Shown: positions 1 through 6,435, numbered from the stretch's first letter. The stretch is 19,637 bases of DNA from Chloroflexota bacterium (GCA_023484185.1 JAMDBC010000163.1:1-19637); one strand, 5' to 3'. The notes: generated by a model from the sequence alone, not told the origin. Program-made: numbers and translations.

Positions 1-1
1 C

Positions 2-235
2 CTGCGGTATTTCCACGTCGCCATCCAGGCCTCGGCGGGCGGGCGAATCATCAGCCGCGCCAATGTCAAAGCCACGCGCAAGGATGTGCTGGCAAAATGT
101 TACGGCGGCGATATTTCGCGCAAGAAAAAACTGCTCGAAAAACAGAAGCGCGGCAAGAAACGCCTCAAGATGGTTGGCAACGTGGAAATACCGCAGGAGG
201 CGTTCATGGCTGTGTTGAAATTGGAAGAGGAATGA
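2..235 (+). CDS. lepA: Elongation factor 4 (LepA), C-terminal end only
   Basis: This is the last 77 residues of LepA/EF4, the ribosome-associated GTPase that back-translocates stalled ribosomes; the gene begins before the window. The frame from base 2 is open to a TGA at 233-235. It shows the family's conserved C-terminal tail: the stretch [20 protein letters not shown], then [17 protein letters not shown], then a lysine/arginine-rich segment and the ending [14 protein letters not shown]. The GTPase and EF-G-like domains lie outside the window. Identification rests on this tail, which I recognise with high confidence. Confidence 0.95.
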   Translation: MRYFHVAIQASAGGRIISRANVKATRKDVLAKCYGGDISRKKKLLEKQKRGKKRLKMVGNVEIPQEAFMAVLKLEEE

Positions 236-238
236 TTG

Positions 239-288
239 TTACGCATTACAGATTACGAATCACGTATTCCGTAATGCGTGATACGTAA
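239..288. repeat. Short TTACG-type palindromic repeat after lepA
   Basis: TTACGCATTAC (239-249) is mirrored by GTAATGCGT (271-279), with a competing inner pairing (ATTACG against CGTAAT) and ATCACG/CGTGAT arms. It fills nearly all of the lepA-flippase gap. There is no T-run, so a classic terminator is not shown. A related element built from the same words lies at 6432-6475. Confidence 0.6.
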
Positions 289-290
289 AT

Positions 291-1307
291 ATGACCCAAT
301 TCTTGAAAGATTCCAAACGTTGGCTTCCCGGCGCGCTGGTCAGCATCCTGCTAATCGCCGCCATCTTATATTTTGTCGACATCCCGAAGATGATCGCCGC
401 CATCCGCGCGGCTGACTATCGCTTCATTGCGATTGGTCTGATATTGGCTTTCGTATGGCTGTGGGTGCGCGGCATCGTCTGGCGTACGTTGCTGCGCGAC
501 CGCGCCTCCTTCCGTGACGTGTTCAATTCGTTGAACGAAGGTTATCTTCTCAATAACTTCCTGCCCTTCCGCCTCGGCGAGATCGGGCGCGCATTTTTAC
601 TCAGCCGCAAGTCCGGCTTACAGTTTGCGGAAATTTTGCCAACCATCATCATCGAACGTTCGATGGACCTGGCCTTCACTGCCGCGATCTTCATCGGCGC
701 GATTCCGTTCGTGGTCGGCGCGCAAGGCGCGGATCGCATTGCCATTATTTTGGGCGTTGTGGTTTTAACCGGGTTGATTTTTCTTTACATCCTTGCCCGT
801 AACGACGCCTGGGCGCTGGATGTCTTCCATAAGTTCAGCGCGCGCTGGCCCACCATCCAGCGCTTTGGCGGCAGTCTGCTTGAATCATTTTTGATTGGCC
901 TGGCTGTGTTGACCGACGGCTGGCTCTTCGCGCGCTTCCTGTTTTGGATGACGATCAACTGGGGCATCGCCATCATTTCATATTATCTGACCATTCGAGC
1001 CTTTTTTCCACAAGCTCAATTGGTTTGGGGGATGTTCGGACTCGGCGCGGCCGCCTTCGGCGGGGCGGTTCCCTCACTGCCCGGCGCGGTCGGGACCTTT
1101 GAGGGCGCGTTCGGCGGAGCCTTAACCCTGCTGACGCATGACCAGTCCACCTCGCTGGCTGTCGCCTTGACCTCGCGCTTTATCAATTATTTGACCAGCC
1201 TGACCCTCGGCGGGTACGCGTTCTCGCGCGAAGGGCAGACTCTTTCCGGCATGTATCAGCAATTGATGAATCTCCGTACCAGGGAGAAAACCGCTGACGG
1301 TGATTAA
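291..1307 (+). CDS. Flippase-like integral membrane protein (YbhN/AglD/UPF0104 family)
   Basis: A polytopic inner-membrane protein of 338 residues, the usual length for the lysylphosphatidylglycerol synthase transmembrane-region/flippase-like family. Visible features are an N-terminal membrane segment after a short charged start (residues 13-30), the family's signature near residues 82-100 (LNEGYLLNNFLPFRLGEIGR), an ERSMD motif near residue 123, and a late glycine-rich segment (PGAVGTFEGAFGGAL) typical of the C-terminal half. About seven to eight hydrophobic segments can be seen. Family members are linked to moving or modifying lipid-linked substrates, but no substrate can be read from the sequence. 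The ATG at 291 follows lepA by 55 nt without a clear Shine-Dalgarno sequence. The sugar-nucleotide epimerase further downstream would suit a lipid-glycan role, but that is inference. Confidence 0.85.
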   Translation: MTQFLKDSKRWLPGALVSILLIAAILYFVDIPKMIAAIRAADYRFIAIGLILAFVWLWVRGIVWRTLLRDRASFRDVFNSLNEGYLLNNFLPFRLGEIGRAFLLSRKSGLQFAEILPTIIIERSMDLAFTAAIFIGAIPFVVGAQGADRIAIILGVVVLTGLIFLYILARNDAWALDVFHKFSARWPTIQRFGGSLLESFLIGLAVLTDGWLFARFLFWMTINWGIAIISYYLTIRAFFPQAQLVWGMFGLGAAAFGGAVPSLPGAVGTFEGAFGGALTLLTHDQSTSLAVALTSRFINYLTSLTLGGYAFSREGQTLSGMYQQLMNLRTREKTADGD

Positions 1308-1346
1308 AGGATGGCGTTTTTCCGGTTGTTTATCCTGTATGACGTC

Positions 1347-1475
1347 AATAATGGATAAGAAAAAACACCGCGGAGACGCGGAGCCCGCAGAGATTTTCAT
1401 GGGTTTTCTCCGCGTTCTCTGCACCTTGGCGGTGAAAAAGAGGGGATTTTTGGCGCAAAAAGGTTATCCATTATT
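1347..1475. repeat. Nested palindromic intergenic element with CGCGGAG units
   Basis: Perfect 12-bp outer arms AATAATGGATAA (1347-1358) and TTATCCATTATT (1464-1475) enclose inner arms starting CACCG (1366) and ending CGGTG (1434). The inner arms are built of repeated CGCGGAG/CGCAGAG-type words. It fills most of the 213-nt gap between the flippase and rhomboid genes. No clear target-site duplication is seen outside the arms. It resembles the short-unit palindromes scattered through many environmental bacterial genomes. Confidence 0.75.
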
Positions 1476-1520
1476 CGCGTTGTGTAAATCTTTACCGGTG
1501 GTTTTTTGAATGAAGCTAAC

Positions 1521-2183
1521 ATGATCCCTCTTTACGATACAGTTCGTTCCCGACGATTCCCGGTAGTCAACCTGGCTTTGATCGCCTTGAATATTCTGGC
1601 TTTTCTATATGAAGTCCAACTTGGAGGCGCAGGGCTGGAACGATTCATCCGCACCTGGGCGCTGGTTCCGAGCCGTCTGCTCGTCCACCCACAGGCAGCC
1701 TGGGTGACGATTTTTACCAGCATGTTCCTGCATGGAGGCTGGTTCCACGTTTTGAGCAACATGTGGTTCCTGTTCATTTTTGGCGACAACATCGAAGATC
1801 GTATGGGCCCGGCGCGTTATTTGATCTTTTATTTATTGAGCGGAGCGGCCGCGGCGCTGATGCAGGTCTATATTTTGCAGACCAGCAGTCAGCCGATGAT
1901 CGGCGCAAGCGGCGCGATTGCCGGTGTGTTGGGCGCATACCTGGTTTCTTTCCCACGCGCCCGAGTGGCCAGTCTTGTCCCGATCTTTTTTATTTTTACG
2001 CTCATTGAAATTCCCGCCGCGATTTTTCTGTTATTCTGGTTCGTCTCTCAATTGTTCTCGGGCTGGCTCTCACTGCAGGGCGCAAGCGGAAGCGGCATTG
2101 CGTGGTGGGCACACGTCGGCGGTTTTGTGTTCGGTTTGGCATCCGTCAATGTGTTCGCGCCGCGACACAGGTATTATTCCTAA
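1521..2183 (+). CDS. Rhomboid-family intramembrane serine protease
   Basis: A 220-residue rhomboid protease, which cleaves substrate transmembrane helices inside the cytoplasmic membrane. The catalytic serine is in the GASG motif (Ser130) and the partner histidine in AHVGG (His198). The family's HGGWFHVLSNMWFLFIFG block is at residues 71-88. About six to seven membrane segments fit the basic bacterial rhomboid core. I start at the ATG at 1521 because the family begins MIPL.D....R.FP; an in-frame TTG at 1506 would add only five residues. No strong Shine-Dalgarno sequence precedes it. Substrates cannot be inferred. The epimerase gene follows after 21 nt, so the two may be co-transcribed. Confidence 0.93.
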   Translation: MIPLYDTVRSRRFPVVNLALIALNILAFLYEVQLGGAGLERFIRTWALVPSRLLVHPQAAWVTIFTSMFLHGGWFHVLSNMWFLFIFGDNIEDRMGPARYLIFYLLSGAAAALMQVYILQTSSQPMIGASGAIAGVLGAYLVSFPRARVASLVPIFFIFTLIEIPAAIFLLFWFVSQLFSGWLSLQGASGSGIAWWAHVGGFVFGLASVNVFAPRHRYYS

Positions 2184-2204
2184 GCAATCAGGATTGGAGA
2201 AAGC

Positions 2205-3230
2205 ATGTCTCGTAATTATCTTGTCACAGGCGGAGCCGGGTTTATCGGCTCGAACTATGTCCATCGTTTGCTGAAGCGCGGCGAAAAGGTCACGATCTAC
2301 GATAATTTTTCGCGCGCTGGGGCGCCGCGAAATCTGGAATGGTTGAAACAGACTTACGGCGGGAATTCTTTTAGCGTGATCGTTGGGGACGTGCGCGAGG
2401 CGGCCAAAATAACGGAAGCCGCTTCCGGGTCCGATGTGATCGTGCATCTGGCCGGACAGGTGGCGGTGACCACGTCCGTCACCGATCCGCGCGATGATTT
2501 TGAATCCAACGCGCTGGGCACGTTCAATGTGTTGGAAGCCGCGCGGGCTTCGGGACGTAATCCAATCGTGACGTATGCGTCCACGAATAAAGTCTACGGC
2601 GGCATGGAGACTGTGGAGATCACGGAAGACGCCACGCGCTGGCGTTACACTGATCTGGCGAACGGTTGTCCTGAAACCCAGCCTTTGGATTTTCATTCGC
2701 CGTATGGATGCAGTAAGGGCACGGGCGATCAATATGTGCGTGATTACGCGCGTATCTATGGCCTGCGCTCTGTTGTTTTTCGTCAGAGTTGCATTTATGG
2801 CCCGCGTCAGTTCGGCATTGAAGATCAGGGCTGGGTGGCGTGGTTCGTCATCGCGGCGGTGACCGGGCAACCGATCACGATCTATGGCGACGGCAAGCAG
2901 GTGCGGGATGTTTTGCACGTGGACGATTTGCTGAACGGATATGATGCGGCGATTGATAATATTGATGTGACTGCCGGGCAGGTTTTCAACATGGGCGGCG
3001 GCCCGCAGAATGTTCTTTCCGTGTGGGCCGAGTTTGGGCCGATGCTGGAAAGACTGGTCGGACATAAAATTGAAATTGACCGCGGCGACTGGCGCCCCGG
3101 CGACCAGCGCGTGTTCTACGCAGATATTTCGAAGGCAAAAAAAGAATTGGGATGGATTCCGAAGATCGGCGTGGAGCAGGGAATCAAGATGTTGTTCGAT
3201 TGGGTGAAGGCCAATAAGAATCTACTCTAA
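2205..3230 (+). CDS. NAD-dependent epimerase, CDP-paratose 2-epimerase-like
   Basis: A 341-residue extended short-chain dehydrogenase acting on nucleotide sugars in the cytoplasm. The N-terminal NAD-binding motif GGAGFIG is at residues 9-15. The catalytic set is Ser126/Thr127 (in YASTNKVYG) with Tyr167 and Lys171 (in YGCSK). The stretch from YGCSKGTGDQYVRDYARIYG through CIYGPRQFG, DQGWVAWF and GDGKQVRDVLH follows the CDP-paratose (tyvelose) 2-epimerase group rather than GalE. That group inverts C2 of CDP-paratose during dideoxyhexose synthesis. No other dideoxyhexose genes are in the window, so the exact substrate is uncertain. A GGAGA Shine-Dalgarno sequence lies about 7 nt before the ATG. 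An antisense ORF of similar length is a shadow of this gene's codon bias. Confidence 0.85.
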   Translation: MSRNYLVTGGAGFIGSNYVHRLLKRGEKVTIYDNFSRAGAPRNLEWLKQTYGGNSFSVIVGDVREAAKITEAASGSDVIVHLAGQVAVTTSVTDPRDDFESNALGTFNVLEAARASGRNPIVTYASTNKVYGGMETVEITEDATRWRYTDLANGCPETQPLDFHSPYGCSKGTGDQYVRDYARIYGLRSVVFRQSCIYGPRQFGIEDQGWVAWFVIAAVTGQPITIYGDGKQVRDVLHVDDLLNGYDAAIDNIDVTAGQVFNMGGGPQNVLSVWAEFGPMLERLVGHKIEIDRGDWRPGDQRVFYADISKAKKELGWIPKIGVEQGIKMLFDWVKANKNLL

Positions 3231-3267
3231 ACAAAATGTAACTGCCGGGAGTCAGGCGGTTTATTTG

Positions 3268-3297
3268 CCATTGCTTCTCGAAGACCCGCAATGACAT
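3268..3297. repeat. Partial copy of the ATTGCGAG/CAATGACAT repeat
   Basis: CCATTGCTTCTCGAAG runs into CCCGCAATGACAT, the right-end words of the family seen complete at 11299-11420 and 15865-15972. Only about 30 bp remain, 38 nt after the epimerase stop. Confidence 0.5.
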
Positions 3298-3301
3298 TCC
3301 T

Positions 3302-3472
3302 TTAATTTGTTTTTTTGTGTCCTTTCAATAAAGCGGGGTGTGGGGTGTTTTGGGAAAGGATTGTCGAAATCGGTTCGTCAATCGGCGGCAATGGATTGCG
3401 CCGGACGGCCTGGCCGAAAGCTTCCAAAAGTTTTTCGTGAACTTTGATGGCACGCCTTGAAAGATGGTTCAT
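3302..3472 (-). pseudogene. Endonuclease III (nth-like) N-terminal remnant fused to element DNA
   Basis: On the minus strand an ATG at 3470-3472 opens a 56-codon frame. Residues 8-43 match the N-terminal part of endonuclease III-type DNA glycosylases: AIKVHEKLLEAFG, then RRNPLPPIDEPISTILSQN, where (I/V)DE....ILSQNT is the family's conserved start. The helix-hairpin-helix, the catalytic Lys/Asp and the Fe-S cluster cysteines are all missing. After SQNT the frame enters the partial palindromic element (3317-3354) and stops after 13 unrelated residues. The junction shares CCCAAAACACC between the expected nth codons and the element, which suggests microhomology-mediated loss of the rest. A second N-terminal remnant lies at 6385-6435. 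Family assignment is from pattern recognition alone. Confidence 0.7.
3317..3354. mobile_element. Truncated copy of the palindromic MITE-like element
   Basis: 38 bp match the left half of the element at 8485-8575 with two differences near the outer end. The inner 32 bp (3323-3354) are identical to 8491-8522. The right arm is absent; beyond 3354 the sequence is nth-like coding DNA. The outer end would be GTGTCC at 3317, corresponding to GTATCT at 8485. No flanking duplication can be assigned. Confidence 0.75.
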
Positions 3473-3615
3473 TGGGAGTCGCCGTGATTTTGTACACGGA
3501 TGCCACGGATTTCACGGAGTCTCACGGAAAAAGCAATAAAAAATCCGTATTTTTCCGTGCGCGTAGCGGATCCGTGTAATCCGTGTCCAAAAGACTTTAA
3601 TCGCGGCGATTCCCA
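3473..3615. repeat. Nested palindrome built of CACGGAT words
   Basis: The outer arm TGGGAGTCGCCGTGATT (3473-3489) pairs with AATCGCGGCGATTCCCA (3599-3615) at 15 of 17 positions. Inside, TTTTGTACACGGAT pairs with ATCCGTGTCCAAAA, followed by repeated CACGGA/TCCGTG units around an A-rich centre near 3530-3545. The left edge abuts the nth-like start codon (3470-3472). A frame open from 3500 into the lipoprotein is just read-through of this element. Together with the remnants and element copy it accounts for the gene-free 3231-3688 stretch. Confidence 0.75.
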
Positions 3616-3660
3616 GAGAGCGCCTGGACAGATTGGGCATGTGTTCAATTGTATGCGGGA

Positions 3661-3679
3661 TATAATTGACGACAAGGAG
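3661..3679 (+). promoter_or_regulatory. -10 hexamer and Shine-Dalgarno sequence for the lipoprotein gene
   Basis: A perfect TATAAT at 3661-3666 is followed by AAGGAG at 3674-3679, with the ATG at 3689. No convincing -35 is seen. The Shine-Dalgarno sequence decides the start at 3689 over upstream in-frame codons. Confidence 0.55.
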
Positions 3680-3688
3680 ATATTGATC

Positions 3689-4591
3689 ATGAATAAGGAT
3701 TTCCCTGGAAATCGTTGGCTGACGGCCTTCGTGTCGTTCGTTATTCTGTTCAATGCCTCTGCCTGCTCCGCATCAAGTCAAAATACAACTCATGCCTCAA
3801 CAGCAACAGCAGGCGCAATCGCCACAAAAGTTCCGGCCACCCAAACCCCCACGCCCGAGCCCACGGCCACGCCCACCGAAACCCCCACGCCGGAAATTGC
3901 CCTGCCTGCCGATCTAAAAATAACCACAAAATTTGAATTGAGTAAGATGGCTCAACTCCCCGAAATTACCACAGACCAGGCGGTGTCCCCCGAGTTTGAT
4001 GCGTATCTCACCCAGCAGGAAAACGCAGGAAAACTCGGAGATTTTTCACAATATGTCGAACCTATGAGTCCCAAATGGGGCGATCCTGGCAGCGATTTCG
4101 AATCCAAAACACGCCCGATTTATCTTATAAATGTCTCGACGGAAAAAGAAGGAGCATATTCACTTACCAACACAAGGCCTTTTTACAACGAAATATATTT
4201 TAAGACCAAATTAAACGGCCAAGATTACCTGCTTTGGGTACAGAGATGGAAAAATCCAGACGGATCGACAAGCAGAGTAAAGTACATGTATCCTTTCGAA
4301 AAGATTTACGACTCCAGAATTCAGGGTTGGGCGAGCAAGGAATTTGGACTTGTTCCTGGCAAAGAGGATTCGCTCCGTTTCTTGTCACCAGTCCTTTATC
4401 CGGATAATGTTAACTTTGCTACTCTTTATGCTTATGACAAAAATTATTACGACTCTTACTGGAAAGAGCATGGGGCAGACATGATCAAATTTGCCCAGGA
4501 TTTAGCTAAAAACGATCCGACAAATATACCTCAAACCTTTCCACAATTTATTTGGTCGCCAGGTGCAGCGCCCGTAACCGGCGCTTATTGA
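3689..4591 (+). CDS. Secreted lipoprotein of unknown function
   Basis: A 300-residue protein with a signal peptide (basic MNKDFPGNR, hydrophobic core about residues 10-22) ending in the lipobox-like NASAC, so Cys27 is the likely lipidated residue. A low-complexity spacer rich in Thr, Pro and Glu (about residues 51-72, repeats of the type TPTPEP/TATPTE) would hold the globular part away from the membrane; such spacers are common in Chloroflexota lipoproteins. The remaining 220 or so residues have many aromatic residues (YLLWVQRW, YDKNYYDSYWKEHG) and match no family I recognise. Codon use is more AT-rich than in neighbouring core genes, which suggests a foreign or fast-evolving gene. It precedes the Hint-domain gene on the same strand by 28 nt, but that gene seems to have its own promoter. 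Function is unknown. Confidence 0.75.
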   Translation: MNKDFPGNRWLTAFVSFVILFNASACSASSQNTTHASTATAGAIATKVPATQTPTPEPTATPTETPTPEIALPADLKITTKFELSKMAQLPEITTDQAVSPEFDAYLTQQENAGKLGDFSQYVEPMSPKWGDPGSDFESKTRPIYLINVSTEKEGAYSLTNTRPFYNEIYFKTKLNGQDYLLWVQRWKNPDGSTSRVKYMYPFEKIYDSRIQGWASKEFGLVPGKEDSLRFLSPVLYPDNVNFATLYAYDKNYYDSYWKEHGADMIKFAQDLAKNDPTNIPQTFPQFIWSPGAAPVTGAY

Positions 4592-4613
4592 CATACCCGT
4601 TTTGTTATATACT
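4588..4613 (+). promoter_or_regulatory. Candidate promoter for the Hint-domain gene, possibly leaderless
   Basis: TTGACA (4588-4593) and TATACT (4608-4613) lie 14 nt apart, which is short; TACTTA (4610-4615) gives 16 nt. TATACT ends 6 nt before the GTG start at 4620, so transcription would begin at or next to the start codon. Confidence 0.45.
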
Positions 4614-4619
4614 TAAAGA

Positions 4620-5564
4620 GTGAGAATTAGATTTAAAAATGAGGCTGCGTTAATTGTTCTTTTTTTGATAGTCTTTTCTGTATTTAAGTTTGTATACCCA
4701 AGTGGTCTTCTTGCACAAGGTAATTGTTATTCGGTTCCTAGTTGCAGCAGTTGTAATGTAAAGCCATGGGTTAGTTGCGGCCAAGGGTACGAACCAAAGG
4801 TTAGTTGTTCGTCTAATCCTGACGGTAGTGGAGATTGTTGTACCGTATGCGCTCCCGGCGGGAGCGCCTGTTTCCCTGCCGGCACCAAGATTAACATGAG
4901 TACTGGGGGTCGGAAGAATATTGAGGATGTGAAGATAGGTGACAGCGTACAGGGGATAAATGATAGGGGAGGAAAAACAGTAGGCACGGTTACTGCTACT
5001 CAACAACCGATTTCGAACAATCTTTGTACTATCAAATATACAAACGGAGAGGACCTTCAAGTAACCAATTCACACCCCCTTTATACTCAAAACGGCTGGA
5101 AAGCAATTGACCCAGCGGCAGCGGCGCTTGAAGACCCCGGCGTTCCTGTAACGAAACTGCTTGTAGGCGATCTTATGAAGAATGTAAACGGCACTTGGCC
5201 GCAAATTGCCGGGATATCTTGTCAAACCGGAACATTCCAAACCTATAATTTTACAGTTGACAATACACACGACTACTTTGCAGGGGGATTTTTGGCACAC
5301 AACAAAGGCGGCCAGAGATGCAACTCTATAACTGCAACAAAATACACTCTGGGCGGACAGCCCGTGGCGCTTTACTGGACCAACACTAAAACCGGTGATA
5401 CCACAGACTATGTCACGCAATACAGTAATCCGGCTGTCTGGCAGGACTCCGGGTGTTCAGGCGCAAATTGCCAATATGGGGATGTTGTCATGTGGGCGGG
5501 AAACTATACCATGACCACTTCCGTGCCGTCCGGCTATAACGTTTCCTTTTTACGCCTTCACTAA
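4620..5564 (+). CDS. Secreted cysteine-rich protein with a Hint (intein-like) domain
   Basis: A 314-residue exported protein. An N-terminal signal (RIRFK, then hydrophobic residues about 9-31) is followed by a Cys-rich segment (about residues 36-77). A Hint domain then runs from Cys84 (CFPAGTKI) to His227-Asn228 (FLAHNKGG). It has the block-B motif TNSH (Thr149-His152) and the closing HDYFAGGFLAHN. The residue after HN is Lys, not Cys/Ser/Thr, so true splicing is unlikely. Self-cleavage at Cys84 or Asn228 is the expected chemistry of such intein-like domains. The 86-residue tail is unrecognised. The GTG at 4620 gives the best signal peptide. The last five codons overlap a decayed asparaginase fragment on the other strand, so the C-terminus may be accidental. 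Base composition is AT-rich, suggesting transfer. Confidence 0.8.
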   Translation: MRIRFKNEAALIVLFLIVFSVFKFVYPSGLLAQGNCYSVPSCSSCNVKPWVSCGQGYEPKVSCSSNPDGSGDCCTVCAPGGSACFPAGTKINMSTGGRKNIEDVKIGDSVQGINDRGGKTVGTVTATQQPISNNLCTIKYTNGEDLQVTNSHPLYTQNGWKAIDPAAAALEDPGVPVTKLLVGDLMKNVNGTWPQIAGISCQTGTFQTYNFTVDNTHDYFAGGFLAHNKGGQRCNSITATKYTLGGQPVALYWTNTKTGDTTDYVTQYSNPAVWQDSGCSGANCQYGDVVMWAGNYTMTTSVPSGYNVSFLRLH

Positions 5565-5705
5565 TTTAAACACCGGTCTTGATTCGCCTGTTACTAGCTC
5601 GCGATGATTCTTCAAAACTTGGCCTGGGCCAAAGGCCGAAAGAGCCTTGAGTTGCTCTGCGTTCAACGCGCCTAGCTGACAGGATCTCCAACGTCACTGC
5701 CAAGT
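5550..5705 (-). pseudogene. Asparaginase paralogue, C-terminal fragment
   Basis: The minus strand encodes the last part of a protein closely related to the intact asparaginase at 6489-7565. By hand alignment 32 of 39 residues are identical over QLGALN..QLKALSAFGP...LKNHR.LVTGESRPVF.L, ending at a TAA (5550-5552). Upstream of QLG a one-base deletion breaks the frame; VTLEIL is still readable in the other frame. Beyond about 5705 the similarity fades and 5706-5783 holds nothing I can identify. It overlaps the 3' end of the Hint gene by 15 bp. It is a relic of a second, diverged asparaginase copy rather than a recent duplicate. Confidence 0.88.
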
Positions 5706-5783
5706 AGAAGCAACCGCTTTCTGATCCGTAAACGAATAACTCTGAAGCCAGGACTTCGCAGTTAATCGCAAGTTCTAAAACAA

Positions 5784-6059
5784 CTACGCGGCAATTGGCA
5801 CAAAGATACTTGGCATGAGCGTCTTCGCAGTGGCTCTGATGCGCGCAAAGACAATCGGCTTGCCTTCGCTCCCATATTTATCCAGCAAGTCCAGATTTAA
5901 CTGGCGGACTTCGGGATCATCCTCCGGCAAAAGGACCAACTCGAATTTCTCTGGAAGGACATCCAGCATTTTGGGATTGTTCAGAATGTATTTGATGATT
6001 TGACCGGTCAGGCGCGTATTGCGCTCGGCAACTTCCCCTTTTACTTTTGTCTTAGCCAT
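5784..6059 (-). CDS. Small protein of unknown function (DUF5647-like)
   Basis: 91 residues with no signal peptide or membrane segment, so probably cytosolic. The sequence has RNTRLTGQIIKYILNNPKMLDVLP, then ELVLLPEDDPEVRQLN, then PIVFARI. This pattern (a helix, VLLPEDDPE, a late V.RI strand) reminds me of DUF5647; I am moderately sure. No catalytic motif is visible. A strong AGGAGGT Shine-Dalgarno sequence precedes the ATG, and the start lies inside the end of the upstream gene (19-bp overlap), so the two are translationally coupled. The coupled small pair could be a toxin-antitoxin-like or regulatory unit, but nothing in the residues proves that. Confidence 0.75.
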   Translation of the reverse strand: MAKTKVKGEVAERNTRLTGQIIKYILNNPKMLDVLPEKFELVLLPEDDPEVRQLNLDLLDKYGSEGKPIVFARIRATAKTLMPSIFVPIAA

Positions 6060-6364
6060 TCTTCGTACCTCCTGCGAAACTCAAATCGCTTTTTAACCAG
6101 ATCATCCATTGCCAATGTCAATGCTTCGTTGTAATCCTGCGCAGGCATTCTGGTTTTCTCTTCTTTCCTGTGCGGATGGAGAACGTCGCGGTGGAAATAT
6201 CCATGCGCCGTGTCGTACCTGACGACAGGAATCCACTCGCCATCTTCGACAAACTGACATTCCAACTGCACCACAAAGCGGACGACTTGGCCTCGCTCGG
6301 TTTCGAACATCACGCGCAAGGCATTACCATCATCCAGAAGGCGGCGAAATTCGGCCATGCGCAT
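6041..6364 (-). CDS. Small protein of unknown function, coupled to the downstream gene
   Basis: About 107 residues from the ATG at 6364; an ATG at 6358 and a TTG at 6379 are alternatives, and no clear Shine-Dalgarno sequence separates them. The middle part is strand-rich (FVVQLECQFVEDGEWIPVVRYDTAHGYFHRDVLHP). The end is a charged helix with DYNEALTLAMDDLVKKRFEFRRRYEEWL. The aromatic/acidic stretch followed by HRDVLHPH suggests a small beta-fold domain; I recall similar unnamed proteins beside DUF5647 genes but cannot name the family firmly. It overlaps its partner by 19 bp. The gene begins just downstream of a truncated nth-like fragment, which suggests the pair arrived by insertion into that gene. 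Confidence 0.7.
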   Translation of the reverse strand: MRMAEFRRLLDDGNALRVMFETERGQVVRFVVQLECQFVEDGEWIPVVRYDTAHGYFHRDVLHPHRKEEKTRMPAQDYNEALTLAMDDLVKKRFEFRRRYEEWLRQK

Positions 6365-6384
6365 AAGACAATTGTACAACCAAA

Positions 6385-6435
6385 AAGGAGTTTTTCGTGA
6401 ACTTTGAGCGCGCGTTTGGAAGAATTAGCTGGCAT
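6385..6435 (-). pseudogene. Second endonuclease III-like N-terminal remnant
   Basis: From the ATG at 6433-6435 the minus strand reads MPANSSKRALKVHEKLL, matching the other remnant (RRAIKVHEKLLEAFG). The two share 19 identical bases (6389-6407 and 3429-3447). After KLL the match stops and unrelated codons follow. The start lies 53 nt downstream of the asparaginase stop, so an asparaginase-nth operon was probably the ancestral arrangement. The piece is short, so certainty comes mainly from the shared 19-mer and the matching frame. Confidence 0.6.

Noticed and set aside
1300..1509. 69-codon plus-strand frame after the flippase gene
   Set aside because: It is made almost entirely of the palindromic repeat at 1347-1475 and shows no protein features.
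2070..3065. 331-codon open frame antisense to the epimerase
   Set aside because: It lies on the opposite strand of a clear epimerase gene, has no family motif, and is explained by the GC-rich codon bias of the sense gene.
3500..3688. 63-codon N-terminal extension of the lipoprotein
   Set aside because: It is read-through of the CACGGAT palindrome; the Shine-Dalgarno sequence and signal peptide place the start at 3689.
3230..3690. CRISPR array suspected from the repeated CACGGAT words
   Set aside because: Unit spacing is irregular, units are only about 7 bp and arranged as a palindrome, and no cas gene is near.
4620..5564. True protein-splicing intein
   Set aside because: There is no homing endonuclease, no host protein recognised on either side, and Lys follows the final Asn instead of Cys, Ser or Thr.
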